From Hyphomicrobiales bacterium (GTDB lineage Bacteria; Pseudomonadota; Alphaproteobacteria; Rhizobiales; Beijerinckiaceae), in NCBI GenBank assembly GCA_900473415.1, contig UCLR01000010.1, positions 351,762-415,761 on the forward strand: DNA of 64,000 bases, in the 5' to 3' direction. Positions 54,602-62,732 of this stretch are shown piece by piece. Within the stretch, counting starts at the first letter, position 1, and every line of letters starts with the position of its first letter. Under the pieces are notes generated by a model. That model was not told the DNA's origin. It ran no database searches and saw only the letters and a list, made by a program, of their open reading frames with translations. Position numbers and translations under genes: made by a program.

Positions 54602-55114
54602 ATGAGCCAAGAACTGCATGAAGGTGCGGCAGCCGCCGCAAACCCGGTTGGACTTCCGGTCGTCCGCCAGCCCGATCAGGAGGTTCTGATCGCCCGCGAG
54701 GACGATCGCGCGACCGGGCCCGGCGCGCCCGCTGGCGCCGTGCGCGCGATGTGGTCGGTGCTCGACCATCTCGAACAGGCGCTGGACCATGAGACCTCCC
54801 AGCTCATGGTGATGCGCGCCGGCGATTTCAGCCGACTGAACGAGACCAAGAGCCGGCTGCTGCTGGATGCGAGCCGGGCTGCGCGGGCTCTGCGCAACGA
54901 GATCACCGATGTGAGGCTGGCGGCGCGGCTGCAAACTGTCAGGCTGAAGCTGGAGCAGAACCGCCTGGCGCTCGGGATGCATCTCGAGGCTGTGCGCGAG
55001 ATCGCCTCGGCGATGACCAATACGCTGATCGACGCAGAGTCTGACGGGACCTATCACGCCTGGCCGGGCACGCCGGTGGCCGTCGCGTCGGCCGGCAAGG
55101 CGCGGACGACATGA
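54602..55114 (+). CDS. FlgN-like export chaperone
   Basis: A 170-residue mostly helical protein without a signal. MWSVLDHLEQALDHETSQLM and the following coiled coil (about 50-140) resemble FlgN-family chaperones for FlgK and FlgL, whose genes are in the same operon. The N-terminal 45 residues are low-complexity. The call is based on shape and context. Its stop overlaps the next start by four bases (ATGA). Confidence 0.6.
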   Translation: MSQELHEGAAAAANPVGLPVVRQPDQEVLIAREDDRATGPGAPAGAVRAMWSVLDHLEQALDHETSQLMVMRAGDFSRLNETKSRLLLDASRAARALRNEITDVRLAARLQTVRLKLEQNRLALGMHLEAVREIASAMTNTLIDAESDGTYHAWPGTPVAVASAGKARTT

Positions 55115-55566
55115 ACTCCATCAAGCTCCTGATGCTGGGCGTCTGGGTCTGCGCGGTGACGCTGGTCTCCGGTCATTTCGCGCTGACCTGGCGCGCGGCA
55201 ACACCGCCGGAGACGGAGACGCCGCTGCTCGAGGGCATCGACTACGAGGAGACCGAGATCCTGCATGTGCCCGTCCTGGCGGATGGGCAGGTGCAGGGCT
55301 ACGTCGCCGCCCAGTTCGTCTTCACCGCCGATGCGCGGGCGCTTCGCCAGATGACGGTGAAGCCGCATCCTTACGTTCGCGACGAGGCGCTGCGGACGAT
55401 CTACTCGAACACCAAGGTCGATTTCACGAAGCTGGAACGCATCGACATCGACGGGCTGCTGAAGACCATCCGGACGAACGTCAACACCCGCTTCGGCGGC
55501 GAGTTCATCAAGGATCTGATGGTCAAGGAATTCAACTACGTCCGCAAGGAGCAGCTGCGCAGCTGA
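55111..55566 (+). CDS. Membrane-anchored periplasmic protein of the flagellar operon
   Basis: A 151-residue protein with one N-terminal membrane helix (about 5-28) and a periplasmic domain of about 120 residues (EILHVPVLADGQVQGYVAAQ in part, then FVFTADARALRQ). I do not recognise a named family; the topology recalls FliL, and similar genes sit at this place in rhizobial flagellar regions. It ends the long plus-strand operon, followed by a strong terminator, so co-expression with hook and export genes is likely. Confidence 0.65.
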   Translation: MNSIKLLMLGVWVCAVTLVSGHFALTWRAATPPETETPLLEGIDYEETEILHVPVLADGQVQGYVAAQFVFTADARALRQMTVKPHPYVRDEALRTIYSNTKVDFTKLERIDIDGLLKTIRTNVNTRFGGEFIKDLMVKEFNYVRKEQLRS

Positions 55567-55593
55567 GGCGCGACAGCTCTCAAGACCTATGAA

Positions 55594-55626
55594 GAAAGGG
55601 CCGCAGCGATGCGGCCCTTTCTTTTC
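55594..55626. terminator. Strong terminator of the flgE operon
   Basis: AAAGGGCCGC and GCGGCCCTTT form a 10-bp stem with a 6-base loop, then CTTTTC. It follows the last gene by 28 bases and precedes the convergent fliI stop, so it may work in both directions. Confidence 0.88.
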
Positions 55627-55666
55627 ATGTCGGCACAAATGAAATCTCGGAATGGGTCCGACCGCC

Positions 55667-56992
55667 CTACCCCTGCTGCAAGGCGCTCGCCAGATCCTGG
55701 AAGGCGTCGGCGCTGAGCGGAGCGGTCATGTCCTGATGCAGCGCCTCATAGATGCGCGGCACCAGCGCGATCGCCTTGTCGAGCTCGACATCGGCGCCGG
55801 GCTGGTAGCCGCCCATCAGGCGCAGATCCCGCGTGTCCTCGAAGCGGGAGACGAGGCCCTTCATCCGCATGGCGAGCCCGCGCTGCTCCGGCGTCCAGAC
55901 ATGGTGCGCGAGGCGCGAGACCGAGGCGAGCACATTGACGGCCGGATAGCGGCCCTGGTCGGCGATGGCCCGGTCGAGCACGAGGTGGCCGTCGAGCGTG
56001 CCGCGGATCGAGTCCGCGACCGGATCGTTATGGTCGTCGCCGTCGATCAGCACCGAGAAGATGCCGGTGATCGAGCCCGTGCCCTCGACACCGGGACCGG
56101 CACGCTCGAGCAGCTTGGGCAAGGTGCTGAACACGCTCGGCGTGTAGCCGCGCGCCACGGCGGGTTCGCCGGCCGCCAGCGCGACGTCGCGCGCGGCGTG
56201 CGCCAGGCGCGTCACCGAGTCGACGATGAGCAGAACGTCCTCGCCCTGGTCGCGGAAATATTCGGCCACCGCCATGGCGGTATTGGGGGCGAGGCGGCGC
56301 ATCATCGCGCTCTCGTCGCTGGTCGAGACCACGGCGATGGTATTCGACAGCATGGCACCCAGCGTGTCGTCGAGGAATTCGCGCACCTCGCGGCCGCGCT
56401 CGCCGACGAGGCCGAGCACGATGGTGCTGAAGCCCGGCGCCCGCGCGAGCATCGCCAGCAGCGTCGACTTGCCAACACCCGAGCCGGCGAAGATGCCGAT
56501 GCGCTGGCCGGCGCAGAGCGGCGTGAACAGGTCGATGACCTTGACGCCGGTACGCAGCGGCCGGCTGACGCGGGCGCGGCGCATGGCCTCGGGCGGAGCA
56601 CCGTCGACCGGCATCTCGCGGTCGCCCGGCATGAGCGGGCCGCCCCCGTCAATCGGATCGCCGAATGCGTTGACCACCCGCCCCTTCCAGCTCTGGGCGG
56701 GCCGCAATGTCATGGGGCCGGCAACGCTGGCCCGCGCGCCGAGGCCGACGCCGACCGTGGTCGCGAAGGGCTTCACCAACACGCCGTCACGGTCGATCCG
56801 GATCGCCTCGCCGAGCTCCTCGCGGCCATTGGCCGAGAGGGCGATGCGCTCGCCCAGCCGGACGAAGCGCGACAGGCCGCCGACACGCACGGCCGCCGGA
56901 GTGACCTCCGAAACCGACCCGCTGACCGCGACGAGGTCGTGATCCTCCGGCCCGCCGGCAAGTGCCTGTTCGAGACGTTCGAGCGCGTTCAT
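55667..56992 (-). CDS. fliI: Flagellar export ATPase FliI
   Basis: A 441-residue F1-type ATPase that powers flagellar export. The Walker A is GIFAGSGVGKST (166-177) and the Walker B LLIVDSVTRLAHAAR; GLVGERGREVREFLDD and the C-terminal substrate-release domain are complete. The ATG at 56992 follows AGAGGAT; the frame extends 11 codons upstream without similarity. It lies behind flgF on the minus strand. No fliH is next to it. Confidence 0.96.
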   Translation of the reverse strand: MNALERLEQALAGGPEDHDLVAVSGSVSEVTPAAVRVGGLSRFVRLGERIALSANGREELGEAIRIDRDGVLVKPFATTVGVGLGARASVAGPMTLRPAQSWKGRVVNAFGDPIDGGGPLMPGDREMPVDGAPPEAMRRARVSRPLRTGVKVIDLFTPLCAGQRIGIFAGSGVGKSTLLAMLARAPGFSTIVLGLVGERGREVREFLDDTLGAMLSNTIAVVSTSDESAMMRRLAPNTAMAVAEYFRDQGEDVLLIVDSVTRLAHAARDVALAAGEPAVARGYTPSVFSTLPKLLERAGPGVEGTGSITGIFSVLIDGDDHNDPVADSIRGTLDGHLVLDRAIADQGRYPAVNVLASVSRLAHHVWTPEQRGLAMRMKGLVSRFEDTRDLRLMGGYQPGADVELDKAIALVPRIYEALHQDMTAPLSADAFQDLASALQQG

Positions 56993-57089
56993 CGCGATCC
57001 TCTTGCAGCCAGCATCGGCTTGCACCGAAGACGCGAAGCCAAGTTCGGGCTGATGCTATCGCGGCGAGGCTTAAGAGCGGGTTGCCGCC

Positions 57090-57818
57090 TCAGCTCGTCG
57101 GCTCGCCCAATGTGCGAATCGCGCTGTCGACGGACTTCTCGCCCTTGTCGATCGCATTGGCCGCGCTCTCGAAGGTGCGTGTCACCATGATCAGCTTGGT
57201 CATCTCGCGGATCGGGTTGACGTTGGAGCCCTCGACATAGCCCTGGCGCACGCCGTTGTTGATGAAGTCAAGGATCGGCGTCGCGGCACGGTCCGGGATG
57301 ATGCCGGAATTGTCGTAGCGCTGCAGCTTGGCCGCGGGGTCTACCGAGAACAGGCCGATGGCGCCGACCTGCTGGGTGCCCTGCCAGATCATGCCGTCGC
57401 GGGCGATGGTCGGTGGGCCGCCTTCGGGGTCGAGCTGCATCGGCGCACCGCCGGCATCGAGCACGGGATGGCCGGCTGTCGACATGAGCTGGCCCTGGGC
57501 CGACATCGAGAAGCGGCCGTCGCGGGTGTAGACGGTGCCCGCCGGCGTGTTGATGGCGAACCAGCCATCACCCTCGACGGCAACGTCGAGGGGGTTTCCG
57601 GTCTTGTCCATGCCGCCCTGGGTGCGGCTGATGAAGCTCTCACCCTCGGTGGCGAAGTTGACGGCGTCCGCACCCTTCTTCGACAGGAAGGTCGAGAACT
57701 TGACCTCCTCGGCCCGGTAGCCGGTGGTGTTCATGTTCGCCACGTTGCGAGCGAGCGTCTCCATTCGTCGCTCCAGCGCGAGCTGGGACGACAGGCCGAC
57801 ATAGATGGAGGACTGCAT
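57090..57818 (-). CDS. flgF: Flagellar rod protein FlgF
   Basis: A 242-residue proximal rod protein. The N-terminal ERRMETLARNVANMNTTGYR and C-terminal QGYVEGSNVNPIREMTKLIM are rod motifs; length and lack of the FlgG-specific insert favour FlgF. The ATG at 57818 follows GGAGG; it lies 2 bases past the DUF1217 stop. Confidence 0.93.
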   Translation of the reverse strand: MQSSIYVGLSSQLALERRMETLARNVANMNTTGYRAEEVKFSTFLSKKGADAVNFATEGESFISRTQGGMDKTGNPLDVAVEGDGWFAINTPAGTVYTRDGRFSMSAQGQLMSTAGHPVLDAGGAPMQLDPEGGPPTIARDGMIWQGTQQVGAIGLFSVDPAAKLQRYDNSGIIPDRAATPILDFINNGVRQGYVEGSNVNPIREMTKLIMVTRTFESAANAIDKGEKSVDSAIRTLGEPTS

Positions 57819-57820
57819 GG

Positions 57821-58903
57821 TCAAAGGCCTCCGAGGCGCAGGTTCTGCAGGCTGGCCAGGATGTTCGCCCCGACCCCGGTCGGCGAGGACTGGAAGAGCA
57901 GGGCCGTTGGGTTGGAGCTGACACCGCTGGCGAGGTCCGCCATGACGGAGAAGCGGTTCAGGAAGGTCTTGAGCTTCGCCGGATCCTGGAAATCCTTGAA
58001 GTCGATGCGCGACGAGTAGAGCGCCGCCTGCTTGTCGATATCGACCTGGCCCACCTGCTCGGGCAGGCCGAGAGCCGTCTGCACGACCTTCAGCAGCGCC
58101 GGATCGGCCATGACCTGATAGGCGGTCTTGATGTCGGGCGCCTTGCGCTCGAAATAGAGCGCGAGGCGAAGGTTCTCATTCTGGGCGCCTGCGTCGAGCT
58201 CGAACTGCTGGCGCGTATATTTCTCGACCACCGTCTTCGTCTGCTCGGCGCGCTTGGCGACGTTGTTGCGATCGACCACCGTCTGCATCGCGGCCTTGTC
58301 GCTGGTCGCCTTGAGGCCCTTGTCGGCGAAGTCGAAGGCCTTCAGGAACGCGCGGAAATTCTTATCGATCGTCGGATCGGAAAAGTGCAGCCTCGAGGCC
58401 TTGCCGAGGTGGAGTTGCGCGGCGATCGTCGCCTTCTCTTCCGGCGTGTCGGCGATGGACTGAAGCCCGAAGGCCTCGATCGCATAGTCGAACATGCGGT
58501 CAGCGCTATCGTGGGTGAAGGACGTGACGGTCTTCACCTGTCCGATATAGGTCTGAAAATAGGTGGTTTCCTTGGCCTCGGCGGCGAAGTCGAAGGCCGC
58601 GGCGAAATCCTTGTAGCGCTGGTCCGACATCCGGTTGGCGAAGGAACTCTCGTCGGCGACGCCGCCTTCCAGCACCTTCTTCATCAGGCCCTTGGCATAG
58701 GCCATGTCGCCGAGCCCGAAAGCCTCGCAGGCATAGCGGTAGAGCCGGTCGTCCTTCATGAAGTCGTCGAGGTTCTTCACCTTGCCGATGTTCTTCTCGA
58801 AATAGGCGGTTTCGTTGGCGACGGCGGGCTGGGCCGCCGTGCGGGCCAGCGACTTCGTCAGGTCCCGCGTCATCATCTGGTAGGACAGCATCGTCGAGAT
58901 CAT
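57821..58903 (-). CDS. DUF1217 flagellar-associated protein
   Basis: A 360-residue helical protein with two to three related units, each with a Y-(A/D)-(C/Y)-(E/A)-(A/I)-(F/E)-(G/A)-type core (YRYACEAFGLGDMAYAKG, FDYAIEAFGLQSIADTPE). This is the DUF1217 family, regularly found in alphaproteobacterial flagellar regions. The function is unknown; export or rod assembly are guesses from context. The ATG at 58903 is likely, with a GGGG-type site; the longer frame shows no similarity. It is divergent from motA and heads a row with flgF and fliI. Confidence 0.87.
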   Translation of the reverse strand: MISTMLSYQMMTRDLTKSLARTAAQPAVANETAYFEKNIGKVKNLDDFMKDDRLYRYACEAFGLGDMAYAKGLMKKVLEGGVADESSFANRMSDQRYKDFAAAFDFAAEAKETTYFQTYIGQVKTVTSFTHDSADRMFDYAIEAFGLQSIADTPEEKATIAAQLHLGKASRLHFSDPTIDKNFRAFLKAFDFADKGLKATSDKAAMQTVVDRNNVAKRAEQTKTVVEKYTRQQFELDAGAQNENLRLALYFERKAPDIKTAYQVMADPALLKVVQTALGLPEQVGQVDIDKQAALYSSRIDFKDFQDPAKLKTFLNRFSVMADLASGVSSNPTALLFQSSPTGVGANILASLQNLRLGGL

Positions 58904-59095
58904 CGGGAACCCCGTGAAGGCGCCAGGATCGGCGGCCGGCCCGAAATGGGGCGGCGACGCCTTCTGACTGATCGCGCGCAGGCTCGCGCCCGAGGCTTGC
59001 GCGGACCTGACCTGCAGGCACCCCCGTCGATTCAGCCTCACACAAGCCTTTGCCGTTATCGCTTGGCGTGAGGTTCGCGAGAAGGAGCGGCGCCG

Positions 59096-59995
59096 TTGAG
59101 CGTTTTCGTCGGATTATTGATAGCAGCCGTCTCGCTGCTCGGCGGTTTTGCCGCGATGGGCGGGCATCTCGCCGTGTTGTGGCAGCCCTGGGAGATGGTC
59201 ATCATCCTGGGCACGGCGGTCGGCACTTTCGTCATCGCCAACCCGATGAAGGTGATCGCGGATACCGGGACCGCCCTCAAGGAGGCCCTTCTCAACGCGA
59301 CGCCGAAGCAGTCGCATTACTTCGAGGTCCTCGGCGTGCTCTACGCGCTGATGCGCGAGCTGCGCAACAAGGGCCGCGCCGAAGTCGAACAGCACATCGA
59401 GACGCCCTATGAATCGACGCTGTTCGCCAATTTTCCGAGCGTGCTCGCCGATCGCACCCTGACGACCTTCATCTGCGACTATTTCCGGCTGATCATCGTC
59501 GGCAAGGCGCAGGCGCATGAGATCGACGCCCTCCTCGACGAGGAGATCACCAGCCATATCCAGGATGGCCTCAAGCCGTATTACGCGCTCGGCATGCTCT
59601 CAGAGGGCCTGCCGGCGCTGGGTATCGTCGCCGCCGTGCTCGGCGTGGTCAAGGCGATGGGCGCGATCGACCAATCGCCGGCGCTCCTCGGCGGCTATAT
59701 CGGCGCCGCGCTGGTGGGCACCTTCGCCGGCATCTTCTTCTCCTATGCGGTGTTCGGGCCGATCGCCAGCAAGATCAAGGTGACGCGCGAGAAGCGCAGC
59801 CGGGTCTACATCGTGGTGAAGCAGACGCTGCTCGCCTTCATCAATGGCGCCGCCCCGCAGGTCGCGCTGGAATTCGGCCGCAAGGTGATCTCGGCTTCCG
59901 AGCGGCCATCGATCGACGAGGTCGAGGACAAGGCGATCAGCGGCGCCACCCAGCGCCAGTCCGACAACACCGGCGCGATCAAGGAAGCCGCCTGA
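59096..59995 (+). CDS. motA: Flagellar stator protein MotA
   Basis: A 299-residue MotA with four membrane helices. Pro173 (GLPALGIVAA) and Pro222 (GPIASKI), and the cytoplasmic Arg90 and Glu98 that contact FliG, fall at the E. coli positions. The start is TTG at 59096, supported by AAGGAG eight bases upstream and by the family N-terminus. The ion-channel partner motB is not in the window. fliM starts 1 base after the stop. Confidence 0.95.
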   Translation: MSVFVGLLIAAVSLLGGFAAMGGHLAVLWQPWEMVIILGTAVGTFVIANPMKVIADTGTALKEALLNATPKQSHYFEVLGVLYALMRELRNKGRAEVEQHIETPYESTLFANFPSVLADRTLTTFICDYFRLIIVGKAQAHEIDALLDEEITSHIQDGLKPYYALGMLSEGLPALGIVAAVLGVVKAMGAIDQSPALLGGYIGAALVGTFAGIFFSYAVFGPIASKIKVTREKRSRVYIVVKQTLLAFINGAAPQVALEFGRKVISASERPSIDEVEDKAISGATQRQSDNTGAIKEAA

Positions 59996-59996
59996 T

Positions 59997-60944
59997 ATGA
60001 CGACCGCTACGCAAGCGATCCGCGAGGACAAGCTCCTCGACTCGACGGGCATCTCCATCGACCGCCTGCCGATGCTGCGGATGGTCTTCGACCGCCTGGC
60101 CACCGGCTGCGCCGACGCCGCCCGTCAGATGTCGACCTCGCCGACCTATTTCTCCGTCGCCGGCGTCCAGAGCCAGCGCGTGGGCGAAGCGCTCGACGCC
60201 TATGGCGACAACACTATCGCCGGCATCTTCCATGCGCCGGAATGGGACTCGCGCATCCTGATCGGCGTCGATCGCGACTTCGTCTTCACGATGATCGAGA
60301 TGCTGTTCGGGGCCGACGGCACCGAACAGCCCTTCAAGCACGAGCCTTCCTTCCCCGAGGATGAGCGGCCCTACACCAACATCGAGATCCAGGTCGCGCA
60401 GGTGATGTGCGAGCTGGCGGCGAAGAACCTGCAGAGCGCCTTCGCTCCGGTCTGCGACGTGACCTTCACGCTCGACCGGATGGAGACGCGGATGTACTTC
60501 GCGACGCTGGGCAGCCGCAGCAACCTCGCCGTCAAGGCTCAGCTCCTGGTCCAGGGGCTCGACAGCTCCGGCCAGATGTTCATCGTCATCCCGCAGACGG
60601 CGTTGAACCCGATCCGCCAGAACCTTGCCCGCGTGCAGTCGGGCATGACCTCCGCCCGCGACCCGCGCTGGTCCAGGCAGATCAAGACCGAGGTCAACAA
60701 GACCGAGGTCAGGCTCAAGGCAATCCTCGAGGAGCGGCCGATGACGCTCGGCGACATCTGCGCCCTGAAGATCGGGCAGGTAATCGAGCTTCAGGCCTCG
60801 CCGCGGTCGCCGGTCCAACTCCAGTGCAACGACGAAACCGTCTTCTGGTGCCAGCTCGGCCAGCGGGACGGATCCTATGTCCTGCGCGTGCAGGACAGCG
60901 CCAGCCACGAACAGGAGTTCCTCGATGACATACTATCTCGGTGA
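59997..60944 (+). CDS. fliM: Flagellar motor switch protein FliM
   Basis: A 315-residue switch protein: a middle CheC-like domain (about 40-225) and a C-terminal SpoA domain (about 245-311, RLKAILEERPMTLGDICALK). The N-terminal CheY-binding segment seen in enteric FliM is not evident, though ILDSTG-like residues lie near 12-20. The next gene starts inside its last 20 bases. Confidence 0.92.
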   Translation: MTTATQAIREDKLLDSTGISIDRLPMLRMVFDRLATGCADAARQMSTSPTYFSVAGVQSQRVGEALDAYGDNTIAGIFHAPEWDSRILIGVDRDFVFTMIEMLFGADGTEQPFKHEPSFPEDERPYTNIEIQVAQVMCELAAKNLQSAFAPVCDVTFTLDRMETRMYFATLGSRSNLAVKAQLLVQGLDSSGQMFIVIPQTALNPIRQNLARVQSGMTSARDPRWSRQIKTEVNKTEVRLKAILEERPMTLGDICALKIGQVIELQASPRSPVQLQCNDETVFWCQLGQRDGSYVLRVQDSASHEQEFLDDILSR

Positions 60945-61242
60945 AGCCATCCTCTTCGCGGCGCTGGTGCTGACGACCCTTCAGGCCCTGCGCATGCGCC
61001 GGGAGCTGCGTCAGGTGCGCGCCTATCAGGCGGACTATCACGCCGCGCTGGCGAAGACCGAGTCCGCGCTCGGCGCGATCCAGCAGACGATCCGCGAGCT
61101 CCAGACCAATGGGCGCGAAGTGATCGAGGAGCTCGGCCAGCGCATCGATGCCGGCCGGCGCATCGTCGAGGAAATCAAGGCGAGCCACCCGGCCGCCAAC
61201 ACCGCCGAACACGTTGCGAGCCGCCGGCGCAAGGCCGCCTGA
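60925..61242 (+). CDS. Small membrane-anchored coiled-coil protein in the switch operon
   Basis: A 105-residue protein with an N-terminal membrane helix (MTYYLGEAILFAALVLTT) and a coiled coil (about 24-85). I believe this is the small DUF6468-type protein often found between fliM and fliN in this order, but that is from memory. The ATG at 60925 overlaps the end of fliM by 20 bases and follows CAGGAG. A role in the switch or in anchoring it is possible but unproven. Confidence 0.7.
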   Translation: MTYYLGEAILFAALVLTTLQALRMRRELRQVRAYQADYHAALAKTESALGAIQQTIRELQTNGREVIEELGQRIDAGRRIVEEIKASHPAANTAEHVASRRRKAA

Positions 61243-61286
61243 GCGACCCGCGCGCCCCGACAAAATTCCTTTTGCAGGAGAGCTAG

Positions 61287-61658
61287 ATGTCCAAGACCGT
61301 GCAGCCGTCCGACCTGGCCGTGGAGAATGCTCCCTCCGCCATCGAGGCCGGAATCGTCTCCGCCGCCGCCGCCGAGGCCTCGGCCAGCGGCGAGCCGCTC
61401 AATCTCGACGCCGTGATGCGCATTCCGGTGACGATCCAGGTCGTGCTCGGCAGCGCCAGCATGCAGGTCGCGAACCTGATGAAGCTGCGCCGCGGCGCCG
61501 TTGTGCCGCTCGACCATCGCGTCGGCGAGCCGGTCGACGTCGTGGTCAACGGTCGCGTCGTGGCGCGTGGCGAGGTCGTGGTCGTCGAGGACGACAACAG
61601 CCGCTTCGGCGTTTCTCTGACCGAGATCGTCGGCATCCAGAACAAGTTCGAGGACTGA
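61287..61658 (+). CDS. fliN: Flagellar motor switch protein FliN
   Basis: A 123-residue FliN. The C-terminal SpoA domain (about 40-120) includes VMRIPVTIQVVLGSASMQVA and VVNGRVVARGEVVVVEDDNS. It forms the bottom of the C ring with FliM. The N-terminal 40 residues are Ala-rich. The ATG follows CAGGAG; fliG begins 1 base after the stop. Confidence 0.95.
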   Translation: MSKTVQPSDLAVENAPSAIEAGIVSAAAAEASASGEPLNLDAVMRIPVTIQVVLGSASMQVANLMKLRRGAVVPLDHRVGEPVDVVVNGRVVARGEVVVVEDDNSRFGVSLTEIVGIQNKFED

Positions 61659-61659
61659 G

Positions 61660-62721
61660 ATGAATTCGATGACGGCGATCGCGAAGGACATGAAGGCGCC
61701 TGCCGGGGCCGCCGTCGTCGCGTCTCAGCAGCTGGGTGGCGTGGACAAGGCCGCCGCCCTGATGCTGGCCATGGGCAAGCCGATGGCCAGCCGGATGCTG
61801 AAGCATTTCGAGAGCGGCGAGATCCGGCTGCTGATGCGCCGCGCCGCCGAACTCGGCCGTGTGCCGCCTGAATCGCTGACGGCGGTGGTCGACGAGTTCA
61901 GCCAGCATTTCGCCCACGGGGCCAACCTCGTCGGCACGCCGCGCGAGGTGCAGAAGCTGCTCGCCGGCGTCCTCTCCAATGACGAGATCAGCGAGATCAT
62001 CGGCGAGCCGGAGGAATCCGTCACCAGTTCGATCTGGGATCGCTGCTCGATGATGCCCGAGAGCGTCATGGCGAACTACCTCGCCAAGGAGCACCCGCAG
62101 ACCGCTGCCTACATCCTGTCGAAACTGAAGCCGGCCTCCTCCTCGCGGGTGATGGCCCAGCTGCCGGCCGAGCAGCGCCACGCGCTGATGCGCCGGATGC
62201 TCAACCTGAAGCCGGTCGCAGAGCAGGCGGGCTCGCTCGTCGAGAAGGTGCTCTACGAGGGCTTCACCCAGAACTTCGCCCGCAACAAGGGCGCCGACAC
62301 CCATGCCCGCATGGCCGACATCCTCAACAAGATGGATACGCGCGACATGGAAGCGGCGCTCAACAGCCTGCAGGAAGTGCGGCCGGAAACGGCGGAGATG
62401 CTGAAGGGCCTGCTCTTCACCTTCGACGACATCGTCAAGCTCACCGGCCGCGACCGGATGGCGATCTTCGATCAGGTGCCGACGGATCAGCTGGTGCTGG
62501 CTCTGAAGGGGACCGAGGTGCAGTTCCGCGAGCAGATCCTCTCCTCACTGGCAGCGCGCGCACGCCGCATCGTGCAGCAGGAGCTCGACGGTGGCGAGCC
62601 GGCGCTGCAGCGCGACGTCGTCGAGGCCCGCCGGGCGATCACCGACATCGCGCTCGACATGGCGAGCCGTGGCGAGGTCGAGCTCAACCCGCAGCGCGAC
62701 GAAAGCGCCTACTTCCAGTGA
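61660..62721 (+). CDS. fliG: Flagellar motor switch protein FliG
   Basis: A 353-residue FliG. The middle domain has the EHPQ motif (AKEHPQTAAYILSKL) and the C-terminal domain carries the charged torque helix (VLALKGTEVQFREQILSSLA, then RARRIVQQE). It links the MS ring to FliM and contacts MotA. The ATG at 61660 lies behind GAGGA; internal starts MTAIAKD and MKAPAG are possible but shorter. Confidence 0.95.
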   Translation: MNSMTAIAKDMKAPAGAAVVASQQLGGVDKAAALMLAMGKPMASRMLKHFESGEIRLLMRRAAELGRVPPESLTAVVDEFSQHFAHGANLVGTPREVQKLLAGVLSNDEISEIIGEPEESVTSSIWDRCSMMPESVMANYLAKEHPQTAAYILSKLKPASSSRVMAQLPAEQRHALMRRMLNLKPVAEQAGSLVEKVLYEGFTQNFARNKGADTHARMADILNKMDTRDMEAALNSLQEVRPETAEMLKGLLFTFDDIVKLTGRDRMAIFDQVPTDQLVLALKGTEVQFREQILSSLAARARRIVQQELDGGEPALQRDVVEARRAITDIALDMASRGEVELNPQRDESAYFQ

Positions 62722-62732
62722 GGCAGTGACGC

